In this document: piece by piece, positions 36,101 to 49,954 of the stretch
How positions within the stretch are numbered: the stretch's first letter is position 1
How the letters are laid out: each line of letters begins with the position of its first letter
Source: Linnemannia elongata
Taxonomy: Eukaryota > Mortierellomycota > Mortierellomycetes > Mortierellales > Mortierellaceae
Direction: 5' to 3'
NCBI GenBank assembly: GCA_036320915.1
Contig: JAXBDG010000008.1
Location: 1,612,001 to 1,676,000 of the forward strand
DNA: 64,000 bases
The notes under the pieces: generated by a model
Database searches by the model: none
Told to the model about the DNA's origin: nothing
Seen by the model: the letters and a program-made list of their open reading frames with translations, nothing else
Position numbers and translations under genes: made by a program

Positions 36101-37835
36101 ACACCATCCGTGCCGGACTTAACAAAGCGAAAAGTATGACGTTTGTAACATTTTTCATCCTCAAATGTCGCCTCACGATTTGAAGTGAATTTGTTTTTTA
36201 ACATCGCGCCAATTATTTTTTGGTGGCCACTTTTTAGATCAAGGCAACAGATCTCCAGACGCAATACCCAAGGAGCAGGAAGGTTCAGCACCCTCTTCGC
36301 GATCTGGACATGAAGAACACACCACCGATGGCAGGACAGATCCTCGGGACATGCGCGCTGCACCCAAGGACGCTACTCCCCCCGCATCTCAGGGCTCGGC
36401 TTCCAAACCCCGAGTTCAGTTTGACAACTTTTATAGCCTTGCAGATCCTTACAAGGAGTTGAGTCAAGACGAACCATCCGACTTTTTCACGGCGGTGACA
36501 CAGGGCGATTTGGAAATGATCGAGAGGCTGCTCAAGGCTCACCCATACCTGCTTCACGAGTCTATTGGATTCTGGCCCCACCCTACTCCTATTCTGCTTG
36601 CCGCTCGTTCAAGACACGCCATTGAAACTATGAAGGTTCTCATCAAGCACGGAGCCGCCCTTGACCGTGGAGATCACAACGGAACGACTGTGCTGCACTT
36701 TGTGTGCGAGCAGTACCCCAACCCCACCGAGGCCGTTATCTTCCTCACCAAGGCCGGAGCAGACTGCAACAGCCGTGACTCCAAGAAGAGGACTCCTCTG
36801 ATGGTTCTTCTTCAAAACTCGCACATCACATCTACCAAGGTCTTAGTCGAAACCATGCGAGTGTTGTTCAAGTTGGGAGCCCAGACTAAGGTGGTCGATC
36901 AGCAACACCAAAGGACCCCCTTGCACTACGCCATTCAACACTGCAAGGAACCTGCGCCTGTCATCGAGTTGTTGTTAAAGAAGGGAGCCGAGGTCAATGC
37001 GATCGATTCCCGCAAGTCGACACCACTGCACATGGTTCTGGAAAAGATGGACAATGAGGAGATTGTCCAGATGTTGTTGCTGTACGGAGCCGACCCCAGC
37101 CTCAGGAACGGGAACAAGCGGAATGCACTGTGTGTGGCGGCGGAGAACTTGCGCGTGATGAGTGCCTGGTTCCTTCTGGAGAACGACCTGTTGTCGTCAG
37201 CGCCCGAGACGATCAAGAAGGCGAACGAGCTGTGCTCCAAGGCCGACGGACCGGACAAGAACTCGAAGCCATTGTTCAAGAACCTGTTGTCGGACTGGCA
37301 GGGCAAAGAAGGCAAGATTCGCAGGATCCAACTGGCCCAGGATTGTATTTTGCGAGTACAGCGGACGCCCGATATGAAGACGATTGATCAAACCCAAGTC
37401 GCCCTCGAGTTCTTGGAGAGTGCAGGTGCATCGATCTACTTGAATGATCAGGACAACAGCAGCAATGGAGGAAGTGGATATGCACCCTCTTCGCCTGGCG
37501 GAGCTGGCGGATCTCCTGGTATTCTTCGACTGGGCAACATTCGTCACGGCAATAATAACAACAACAATGGCCACCTCAACAACGGAATGGGCAACGCCAA
37601 TGGATCTAGCCATAACACCCCTCTTAATAACGGCAGCTCCAACGGCGGAAGTCCCACATCGCATCACCATCCCGGCAACCTTAACAACAACAATAACATT
37701 AAGGAGCTTCGCCTGGCTGAGGGAGTCGAGCCGCTGAAGCAGACGATGCTGCCTGTCAAATCGGTCCAGCAGCTTGAGAAGGAGAGAGAGGCGATGCGAA
37801 ACCACGGCCATGGCCTGTTTGGTAAAAACCGTTAG
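33110..37835 (+). CDS. TKL-type protein kinase fused to a proline-rich region and C-terminal ankyrin repeats
   Basis: Three exons, 33110-33340, 33919-36133 and 36238-37835, join in phase (0, then 1) to give 1347 residues. The kinase domain occupies roughly residues 28-300: glycine loop AKGGSGTIHLGAW, Lys in IAIKEQ, helix-C Glu at the exon junction (DLIKELKMHKQ), catalytic loop FHTDLHSRNIL, TDFGLS and the APE-equivalent APERM. His-Thr-Asp replaces His-Arg-Asp (non-RD). A disordered Pro/Ser-rich region of about 500 residues contains poly-Pro motifs (SPPPPGAPPPPP) suited to SH3, WW or profilin binding. About residues 895-1130 form ankyrin-type repeats (RTPLHYAIQHC, VIELLLKKGAEVNAIDSRK, STPLHMVLEK). 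The end is Asn/Gly-rich. The 578-nt first intron splits the kinase N-lobe. Substrates unknown. Confidence 0.88.
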
Positions 37836-37966
37836 AACGCCCCATCCCTCCCCCTTTAGAGAAACGCGACCGCATATCTACATTGCATTCCATCATTAAA
37901 AAACCTTGTACATAATCCTCGACCTTCCATTTAATTGTTGTTTGTTGAAGTCGAGCCGACACCAAT

Positions 37967-38455
37967 GAAAGGTATGGCTATCATACTCAATTCATACCGC
38001 TTCCTGTATCTTTTGACTTGCTCGTAAAGGAGATCCCCAAGGAGAGGCTGTTGCTTGACACGAAGGTTGTCTGGCTAGAGGAGGATCCTGAGAATGTGAT
38101 TATCAAGTGTGTTGACGGGTGCTTAGCACCTCTTCTGACATTTTGACCGTAGATACATGGTAGGATCATTTGTTGAGAGTAAAACCATAAGCAAACATGC
38201 AAATTGAGGATGCCTATCCGATGCCTATATAGTTGCCAAGAGACGTGGGAGCGAGGCAGAGACCCAGGAGTAACAATGTCGTCGACTAAGGGGCGGGGTA
38301 AAGAAGCAGCACAGGAGCTGGATTGTCCTATACTTCAGGCACTTTGGCTGAACTAATCGATAGGACTCCCATGGATCGAGTCGATATTGATCCTTGAGGC
38401 GAAGATGTTTAAGACGTGGTGCCTTGGGCGCACCGTATGGTCGGCGAAGTGTGAG
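37967..38455 (+). pseudogene. FAD-dependent monooxygenase relic
   Basis: A translated piece at about 37967-38122 reads ERYGYHTQFIPLPVSFDLL, then VKEIPKERLLLDTKVVWLEE and IIKCVDG. It aligns with RYGHYGQCITRPDFYNILL and IPKERIHL ... RCSDG of the intact monooxygenase at 60246-62641. A second block at about 38339-38450 reads GTLAELIDRTP, a stop, a frame change, then AKMFKTWCLGRTVW, matching GTVGDLIDATDRQLI and ERVFKTWYGGRTVL of the intact gene. The sequence between them, including the FAD-binding DG motif, and the N- and C-terminal thirds are missing or unreadable. It is a decayed family member, not necessarily a direct copy of the gene at 60 kb. Confidence 0.8.
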
Positions 38456-38867
38456 TGGCTGATACATATGCAGGGACCGTTAGGTGGTTATGCAGGGATT
38501 GTCAGCAACTGTTTCACTACCACTAACCTTGATCTTTCCTTTCTTCCCTTGCGGTATTCAACTAGCTGTTCATAAGGTTAGAAGCGCGTCGATCGCTTCT
38601 CCTGTGTATGTGTTTTATACCATAGCGTTCTGAAACTCGCACTGGCTCGGAGACATTAAGCGCTAGGTGGATGGAGGACAAGATCAATAGGAATAGACTG
38701 CAAACTATCTTCTTGCCCGCTTTTGATGCTCCTGGCCTACAGAACCCTCTAGTTAGGAGGAACTAGATTCGGCGCAATGGTGCTTCCATATGTGCATGTG
38801 CTCTAAATGAGTCTGGTAACCCTTAATCAATTAGTCCAAGAGAATAAAAGGTCAACTCGACGTCATT

Positions 38868-38880
38868 TGAAAGCGGCATA

Positions 38881-38917
<37 letters not shown>

Positions 38918-38929
38918 AAAGCGGCATAC
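38868..38929. repeat. Poly-A(34) insertion flanked by a 14-bp direct repeat (target-site duplication)
   Basis: The 14-mer tgaaagcggcatac at 38868-38881 is repeated exactly at 38916-38929, with nothing but 34 A residues between. This is what target-primed reverse transcription leaves when only the A tail of an RNA is inserted. The right junction creates ATGAAAGCG at 38915, in frame with the DUF2358 ORF that follows. Confidence 0.9.
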
Positions 38930-38974
38930 CTTTCTCTCCCACTTTGCACTTCTCGAACCACCCAGACAACAAGG

Positions 38975-40253
38975 ATGAGGATACCACGGCCACTCTCACG
39001 ATTCGTACTCGCGTCACAACAGGGAGCACCGAAGACAACCACATTCAACAATGGCATGCGCGGCAACACGCGCTTGGAATCGACATGGACACGGTCACCT
39101 TTGCCAGTGAGCAGCAGTCGTCGAGTGGCGACCCTGCGACAAACTCATGCCCAGAGCTTGTCGACCTCGGCTAAGGACTTCACTGGGAGTCACATGAAGT
39201 GCTTGCGAGGACAGCAGCAGCATAGCAAGAGTCTTTTGGTGCCTCTTCAACAGAGTTGTCAAGGCATGTTTACACGGTCGACTTCCACGATAACGACACG
39301 GAGCTTGATGACACAGATGAACCACCAGCAAGACCCGATCCTCAAGTACTCTAGAGATAACGACCGCATCACGCCACAGGAATACAAAATACGTGTTGGC
39401 ACTGGTAAATGAAGTACCGGCTTCTATATCCACAACTCCTCCTCATGTTCTCAAAGCTCTAAGAAGACTTTGGTAACGACATTCATTGACATATTTTCTG
39501 TACGTCTACATACATGTATTTTTAGCGATCAGGACACTGCGGGAAGAACTGCCACAGTTTTTTCAACAGGGCCTGTGTACGACCTCGATCTATGCGTCCA
39601 ACATCCGGTTGATCGAGGCCAGTCATACGAACGTGTCGCTGCAAGGGAAACCGGTCTACTTTTTGCTTGCGGGGGCGGTCCGGTGGAGTTTCAAGATGTG
39701 GTTCCGGGACATTGAGTTTGAGATTCAGTCGATTCGAGTGAACGACCGGGGCGGGAGAGGGATCTCTGGATTGGACTCTGGGAACGATAGTGATAACATG
39801 TCCTCGACATCGAGATTATTGCGGCTACATGAATTGAAACAGGAAGGCGAGGCTAGTGTGGAAAAGAAGCCAAGTGATACTGTGCGAGTAGATGGGATCA
39901 ATATCAACCAGGGCGGCGATAGCGGAGGAGGTGGTGGAGAACCGTCACTCCCGGCAACAACGGTGACAGTGCGGTGGACATTGAAGGGAACGACCCGACC
40001 TTCAGTTGTGTTGACTACTTCGGGACCGACATCGCCGCCGCCTTCGTCTTACGAAGGTATTTTTGTGTACGAGATAGATGATAGGGGGTTGATTGACGAG
40101 CACCGGATCGAGAACATTATGCCTTCTCCGAGTCCTGAGGCGATTCAGCGGGCGTTTGCGTGGTGGGGTTGGTTGTTGAGTCGGCCGCGTCCTGCAGCAA
40201 CGGCGACATATGAGGATGCAGCAGCATCCCGTAAGCGACTTGGGCTTGAGTAG
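38975..40253 (+). CDS. DUF2358 (C6orf136-like) protein with mitochondrial-type N-terminus
   Basis: Two exons, 38975-39404 and 39526-40253, phase 1 junction, give 385 residues. The second exon carries the conserved domain: IRTLREELPQFFQQGL, SIYASNIRLIEASH, FRDIEFEIQSIRV, TVTVRWTLKGTTRP, GIFVYEIDDRGLIDEHRI and the ending MPSPSPEA, as in DUF2358 proteins. Biochemical function is unknown; the fold is thought to be NTF2-like (family knowledge). A Gly-rich, Ser-rich insertion sits inside the domain (about 39745-39950). The first exon is Arg/Ser/Thr-rich with few acids (MRIPRPLSRFVLASQ), consistent with mitochondrial import. An alternative in-frame ATG at 38915, created by the poly-A insertion, would add 20 residues. 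Confidence 0.8.
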
Positions 40254-40649
40254 ATTAGACACCACTTTGGTTGACATCAGCACTCTGGTTAGGCATTCTT
40301 CAATACATCATCAACCACCATTATTGAACCACAAATAATATCAACAACAGTTGAGGAGAGCCGAAAAAAAATTGGATCCATTTGCCACCAAAATTGCATA
40401 CAAGGTCCATCTATTAGTCTTTTCTAATTTTCTTTCTTTACCCCATCTTTTGTTTATAGAGATGATCTGAGATACATGTACTTCTAAAAGCCTTGCGCCG
40501 ACGCCATTTGACATTGGTGTTGTTAATGCTATTGGTACATTTTGCATGCTGAAGTTGCTGCCGAATTGCTACCTTTTCTCTATCTTTTACTTTTGCCTTC
40601 GTTGTCGTTGTATCATTACTTTCCTCACAACTTTTCTTGTATTTTTTTT

Positions 40650-40682
<33 letters not shown>

Positions 40683-41157
40683 GTTCGAATAGTCCACGAT
40701 CTACTGCAGCTACACCGCCTGTTTAGTGTTTAGCACACTAGAGACAGAGACAAGACATCGAATCACGATGGCTGACCACTGCTTCTGCAATAATTTCGGT
40801 AGTGGGTGGCTTTGTTTGAATCACCATTTTTTTTTTTTTCATACTCACTCTCTCTTCTTCACTCCCTGTCTCTCTCTCTTTGGACTGCACGGTAGTTGTG
40901 TGTGGTGTGTATGTCGCCCTCGTCTTGTCGTTTTCTCGTCGCCTGTTGTTGTTTTTGAATTTTTTTTCTTCTTTTTCTTCCCTTCCTCTTGTTTGCCCAT
41001 CCATCCCATCCCTCCCTTTCTCTCACTTCCACCCTCTCTTTCTCTCTCTCTCTCTCTCCTTCCCTTTCCCTTTCCCTTTCCCTTTCCCTTTTTCTTTCCC
41101 TTTCTTTTCTCTTTTCTCTTTTCCCTTCCCTCCTCTTCCCCTTGGTAATACTCAACA
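40254..41157. other. Intergenic region and PP1 promoter
   Basis: Contains T(30) at 40652-40681, preceded by a T(9)C, then a pyrimidine-rich stretch from about 40830 with tandem TTTCCC units at roughly 41060-41105, ending about 50 nt before the PP1 ATG. Confidence 0.6.
40652..40681. repeat. Poly-T tract, 30 nt
   Basis: Uninterrupted T run in the region between the DUF2358 and PP1 genes. Confidence 0.95.
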
Positions 41158-43918
<2,761 letters not shown>

Positions 43919-44252
43919 AGGCAGGACCAGGATAGTAAAGGGCCGGTAAGGCAGAGCACGAGAAAGGTCGGATGGAACTTTGGAGCACAAAAAAATGGCC
44001 TGCCCATGTTGAATTGCGTACGGATCGTATCGCAGGAGGACTCACAATTGTCCTTGTATATTTCTTTTCTTTTCTTCTTTTCTTCTTTTCTCTCCAGTCT
44101 GCATTTTTTGTCACCTCAAGGAGTACGCAACGGCATGGATGTCACAGGGCATATTGAGCGATTCATAATAAAGTTGGTCAACGATAAAAAAAATGGCAAC
44201 TTCTTTTCTCAGGGACACTATTACCTGCATCGTTAGTGAACTACCAAAGGTT
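43919..44252. other. Tail-to-tail intergenic region between PP1 and RAI1
   Basis: 334 nt with T/C-rich patches (about 44060-44100) and an AATAAA at about 44167; it presumably holds the 3' UTRs and poly(A) sites of both convergent genes. Confidence 0.5.
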
Positions 44253-45938
44253 TCAGGATTTATTTTTGCTACTCAGGAAGCGTTCTGTGAGGAATGAGGG
44301 ACCCTTGCCCATATACTCGACTTCGATGGCCTTGTAGGGAGGCGCCCACCGGATTGTGTACGAAACTTCAGGGTCGTCGACTGTGATCTGTTTGCGGAGG
44401 AAGTTGAGGACAGCGTCCAAAAAGTTGATACATATCGTCGTGTCCTACAAAAGGAATGAGTGAAAGGGGGAAGGTGTTTAAAAGAGATAAAAATGTATGC
44501 ACCGTGAGTGTGAGAACGAGAGGCAGAGAGAGAGTGCATAAAGGTTTGACTTACCCATGCGCCTTCTTTCCCACGCACGAGCCTTGGGATTTCCATTGTC
44601 TTGAAGGTCTCGACCGTGACCACATTGCCGTCGTCGTCTCGGAAGCCCACAATGATCGTTGGAATTCCTGGAAGGAACGATTGCGCCCAGAACTTTAGCA
44701 GCTTGTGCCTAGAAAGACGGAGAGAAGTGAAGGAAATGAAGGCGAAGGCGATGTTTTACTTGTCAGTCAGGGATTCAAGCTTGTAGCCAGGGACGACCGA
44801 AGGAGGGCGGTGGGACTTTATGGGGAACGTACCGCTCAAAACTGTTTTGTTCTCGGGCACTAGAGATCACGCGTGAGGTCTTGAGTTCGATATAGTTTGG
44901 GAGTGGGTTGTGAGGCGGTGCTTTCTTGGGCTCTACTCTCGCAGATACCCCGAACACGAGCACAAGGCACAATCACAAATAAGAAAGAGAGAAGGAGAGA
45001 GTACATGAGTTCAAACATGTTGTCGCACAACACTCACACAGGTCAGACGTATTATATGCATAGTACATTTCACTATTTCTCACCTGAGGAACAGTCCACT
45101 TCTGCGCCCATGATGATACTGTTCTTGCCGATCTTGGTCCGGGCCACGGTACAATACTGCAGATTGGTGTCGACTATCCCGTCCAAACGACCTGTCAGTT
45201 CTGGATCCTCCAAGTCGATCTGACCCGTCATATCTGCGATTAGTTCGTCTACCTCCTTCACTTTCTCCTCCTTCTCCTCCTTCTCTTCCTTCTCCTCCTC
45301 CTCCGCCTTTTTCTCTTCCGCGCCGGCTTTCTCATCGCTATCCCTAGTCTGGTCCACAACGTGCCCCTGTGTATCTGACGACGGGTCAACAACATCGCCT
45401 TTAGGTAGTCGTCCTTCCTGCTGCTGATCGAGCCTGACAACTTTTCTTTGAGAAACAGTATCAGTTAAAGACGAGAGCGACGCGCCACGTTTCCTGGTTT
45501 CGATCTTGATCCTTCGCAGCTCTGAGACAGGTTTAGAGATATTACAGATGGTCTCAAATCTGTAACCCCAGTAAGACATTAGCTTGTGTCGATCGTTTGA
45601 TCCTGCGGCATTCTCTCGGCGCTCTGCCGAAACGTGTTCTTCTATGTATCTACGGTAGAAAGGTGGGGCGTTTAGATTGCATGGACATCTGAGTTTTCAG
45701 GTCGTCTGTTGGACAGAGTCCAATTTTTTTTTGTTTCCAGCCCGGAGCAAAATATGAAAAAAAAGAGAGGGAGTGAGACTTACATAGATCCGTTGTAGAG
45801 TGTGGCGCCCATCTCCCAAGGTTCATTCCTGGTATAGGGCGTACACATGATCTTTGTGAGAAGACCTCTATAGCAGATGAAATCTGCCTGTGTCACACTT
45901 GCGGTTTGCTGCTGCGGTTGCTCTTGCTTCTTGTCATC

Positions 45939-45982
<44 letters not shown>

Positions 45983-46141
45983 GCTGTTGTTGTTGTTCGC
46001 GATCGCGGATGCACATGAGAGCATCCAGCAATGCGTCCACATGTTCATCCACCGTCAAGTCTCGCGAGATATACTTTTCATAGTTCACAGACAAGTTGTT
46101 GGGCTTTGTCAAATCTGGTGGGAAGTAATATTTCTACTCCA

Positions 46142-46178
<37 letters not shown>

Positions 46179-46932
46179 AAGAATACCTTTGTATTAATAT
46201 AATCCCACCCATACCATTGCTCCCTCCTTCTCGAATTTGCCTCTCATCCTGGGTACAAGTAAAAGAAAACATTCCTTTTTTTTCTTGCCTCTAACGTACC
46301 AGTTGAGAATCATCCATGACAAAATTCCGTTTCTCGTCATAAGAAAAGCTCCCGATCTCGATGGGCTGTCGAAAAGGCGCACATTTGACCTTGAACCGGT
46401 CTAGTGGTTGGACAGGGAATTGGTGTTCGGAGAATGTCTCCTGTTGGCGTTGTTGATGGTGTTGATGTTGACTGTGGTGATGATAGTTCGAGTGGCCTCT
46501 TGGGCCTTGGGGCCGGATGTTGTTGGGGTGATGTTGCTGTTGGATGAATTGGTTAGGGAAGGGTGGCGGTTGACCAGGAACAAGGCGAATTGGTGGTGGT
46601 GGCTGTGGCCGACCTTGTGGTTGGTAGTGCGACGGTCTTTGCTGATTATGATGCTGCTGTTGTTGATAGTGTCGTGGAGGCTGTTGGTGTTGTGGAAAGT
46701 GTCTGCGGTCATGCTGCCCTGGCGGGTAAACCCCTTCTGGTCCTGTCGTCCGATAGGCGTGGTCATTATAAGGACCGCCACCTTGGCCTTGTTGATGATA
46801 ACCTTGCTGCTGTCCTGAAGGAGACCCAGTGGCGGACCAACTGCTATCCCCATAGCTCGAAAACCCATCAGAACCTCGTGCTTGAGACGCCTCTCCATGG
46901 CGTTGACTTCCTTGCGACGGTGGTCGTGACAT
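44253..46932 (-). CDS. RAI1: RAI1/DXO-family mRNA decapping nuclease
   Basis: Partner of the 5'-3' exonuclease Rat1; removes triphosphate or incomplete caps during nuclear RNA quality control (family knowledge). Six exons: 46932-46300, 46133-45784, 45649-45084, 44935-44833, 44708-44555 and 44444-44253, giving 665 residues. The family core is clear: [56 protein letters not shown], the Glu of NGSIYIEEHV, the metal-binding [10 protein letters not shown] and YIELKTSR, then [27 protein letters not shown]. Yeast Rai1 is about 390 residues; the surplus here is a roughly 190-residue Gln/His/Pro-rich N-terminal extension, a poly-Gln insert (45940-45996) and a Lys/Glu-rich insert before the EVD motif. 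A run of 33 T (sense strand) precedes the second exon's acceptor. Confidence 0.93.
45940..45996. repeat. TTG/CTG (poly-Gln) repeat
   Basis: Encodes about 19 consecutive Gln (minus strand) inside the second exon of the RAI1 gene. Confidence 0.95.
46144..46176. repeat. Poly-A tract, 33 nt (poly-T on the RAI1 sense strand)
   Basis: Lies in the first RAI1 intron (46299-46134), ending 10 nt from the acceptor, where it could serve as the polypyrimidine tract. Confidence 0.9.
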
Positions 46933-47067
46933 CTCTCTAGCTGATCAGTTTCTCGTCGTCGTCTTGAATGTTGAATGTCAAAAAAGAAACCAAATGGTTC
47001 AACCGTGCCTACACACAGTTCATTTGAAAGTAAGAGATAACTAACAGTCACTCATTTTAAGGTAATT

Positions 47068-49954
47068 TTAAAAAATGCTGCCGAGGGCGTCAAACCATCC
47101 AAGGATGCCGGCGTCCGTGAGGACATAGGCCCTAAACTCTTCTAATGTAATAAACCCAGGCTTGGACGGGTTCGGGATAGAACTGAACGTCTTCTCGACC
47201 ATCTCCTGGATAGCATCCTGAGAGATCGACTCCATCACAGGGAACGTGCTTGAAAAGAACGACGGGTTCGCGTACGATCCTGTTGGTGCCGATGACGAAG
47301 ACGCGTACGACTGGTACGGAGTTCCAAGAGACGGCCGCCGGGCCTGTCCATCTGTGCTCCTGCTCATCTCTCCAGAGTTATGCATGTCGTACACTGCCGG
47401 CGACGAGGAAGATCCTGAAGCTTCCTGAGGATAGCCGTATCCACTGCCATGATGACCAAGCGCTGAGGAGTGTGTTACGGCATGAGAGCTGAAGCCGTAA
47501 GATGCCGAGGATGTCGAGCGGTAGTGGGGACGGTCCCAGGCAAGGTTGATGTTGGAGACAGAGACTCTCCTAGGGTGTGGTGAGGAAGTGGTAGCTGGGA
47601 GTGGTTGATCTTTCCTGGGTCTGCTTGAGCTACTTGAGCTCCCCTCGTCTGGGACAATGATAGAGGCTGACTGTCTAGACCGAGAGGCTGTCGAGGAAGA
47701 CGCATTGCCTATAGGGGTCATCGTGGACGTCCGAGAAGCAATGGTCGGAAGACTACTCGATCCTGTTGCTACAGACGAACCCTGGGAGCTGGCAGAGTGT
47801 GGTGAAGACGAGTGTGCCTCTGCTACCGACCACCCGCTGTTATCAACTCCTGAATCCTCCGCATCGCTCAAGTCACTGGTCGTTTCCAGATTTGCGGAAA
47901 CGGGCGACACAAAGACTGGCGAGTCACTCTCAAAATAATTATCCTGCTTGTAGTCGGGCGTTGATAATCCATCTCCCTCTTCATCGTCGGCATCATCATC
48001 AGTGTCTCCAGCAAACTCATCCGATCCAACAAGCCCGTACGCTCCAGGTGGAAGGATTCCCATTTCGATCGATCGACGATGATCCAATATCCGCTCCTCG
48101 TTGCCTTGCACTCTCTCAGCTCTGTCTGTTGACGCTCCAGGGGAGCCTGACGATGATAATGACGCTGTCGGAGAAGCGGATGCGCTGTCGTCATCGGGAG
48201 AAGTTGGCCACTCTGCCAGCAGAGACTCCTGCTCTCGACTCTGGGTTGACTCGTCCAATGATCCATTCTGGCCTCCGTGATGTTGGCCGTTACCGGTGCT
48301 GGTGTTCCTGACTCCAATTTCACGCGGGATCGGTGCTGTAAAGGTCGCAGAGATGGGCATTCCTGGCTGATACTCAAAGTTGTTGATTAGGTCTGTTTCC
48401 ATGGTCTTGACAACGTCCCGAATGAGTTCCATCGACAAATAAAAGTAAGCCTTGAACATCTCATGCAGCTCCTCGCGTGAAATGTAACCATCGCCATCCA
48501 AATCGTATCCCTGAAATGCAACTATGTTGAGGCAATAGGTCAGTGTCAGCTGTACTCGTAATAGTATACTAAACAAGCGTCTCAAATGCCAACTCAATGC
48601 CCAATGCTTACATGTGATCTTCTCCTCAAAGTTGCCTTTGCAGAGGACACTGAGTCCGCAGGCCATTTCCTTGAAGCTGATAGTCTCGTCGTCATCCTGG
48701 TCAAAGAACCGGAATATCCGGTCGGTGATGAGGTTCTTTTCCAGTCCAAGAGGTCCAAGCGCTTGTTCAAAAGTCAATCGAGTGATGCCGCCTCCATCCT
48801 GATCCAGAGTCGATAGTGAAAGGTACTGGCTGTACATGGCGTCAAGTTCCACATTGTCAACTAGATGGTTGCAGAGGATTGTGCATGAGTGTCAGCGACT
48901 GATACAATATGAAGGTAAATAATGAATGCGGTTTAAATGCACTTGTAAAACCACTCACAGTGTGTCTTTTGTAATAATTCCTGCAGCATGTGGTCAGGTG
49001 TTGATGTGTTCCCTTGAGGGATTCCTGGATAAAATGGCGGTAGTTTCTTTGTCCGGCTGTTGGCCAATGGTGGAATTGGTATCCTGATCTTCATGAACAC
49101 ATGGGATTTGATATGAACCTCGGCTGCTTCGCATCCCTCGCATAGATCGTAATCCTGACAGTTGGCGCACTTGTACCGAAGTCCACGGATGGGAACCGTC
49201 CGACAGTTGTTGCAGGTAATGCCGCCTATATTGCGAAGACCCCGGGTTAGTAACTACATCAGACAAAACACAGCGTTCCTGAAAGGTGTATCGTGTGCCC
49301 AGTACACTTACGGTGAATGTGACCTTCTATCCCGAATGTGAGAAGGAAACGAAACTTCTGTTAGAATTCCACGTTTCAAGTGCGGCCACATCTCATTAAA
49401 AAGCACCCGTGATAAGTTATACCTTTAACAGCTTGGTCCTCGGCGATCGCGTAGAGCAAGTTCATAAGCTGCAGGCCGTCATGTTTGTTGTCGCCCATGT
49501 CGTCCATCCGAAGGCGCTCATAACCGTCCTCATCAACCAATGCCGAGTACTCATGGTCGCTGGTATCTCCATCGTCGTCGGAATCGTTTCTATGACCCCT
49601 TCCACGATATGTCTCGTCATCCGAACTACTTGCCTCACTATGGTAATGTCGATTATCTTCCGGGCGAGCTCCTGTTGATGGAGGTGCTTGTCTTTGAGGA
49701 CCTGGCCGACGAGTGGCATTACTCCGGCGAAGCCCCTGGCCTCCTGAACTAGACGACGTCGTGGCTCGACTGTTGCTGGTGCTGCTGCTATTGTTCTGCC
49801 GCCTTCCTGTTGTTCGACGAGTATTTCTAGAGTTGGTGTTGTTCCTCCGTTGGGCGGGTGGCCATACCCAATAGGAGACATAGAGAAGTGCACCACCGGT
49901 GACAAGTCCGAGCAAGAGGAACGGGATGGGGCTGGGAGTGCTTGTGCTCGACAT
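47068..49954 (-). CDS. Membrane-anchored ZZ-type zinc finger / EF-hand protein
   Basis: Five exons: 49954-49423, 49326-49312 (15 nt), 49225-48959, 48860-48612 and 48521-47068, all phase 1, giving 838 residues. An N-terminal membrane helix (FLLLGLVTGGALLYVSYWVW, about residues 12-31) is followed by an Arg/Ser-rich, then Asp-rich region. A ZZ finger follows (about residues 179-230): GHIHRGITCNNCRTVPIRG, then YKCANCQDYDLCEGCE and a His pair. EF-hand-like segments come next: LDQDGGGITRLTF (degenerate), FFDQDDDETISFKE and the canonical YDLDGDGYISREE. The C-terminal 450 residues are Ser-rich and disordered, with a final conserved-looking end (PGFITLEEFRAYVLTDAG ... GWFDALGSIF) that may be a further EF-hand-like unit. 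A calcium-responsive membrane adaptor is inferred; I know no characterised orthologue. Confidence 0.85.
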
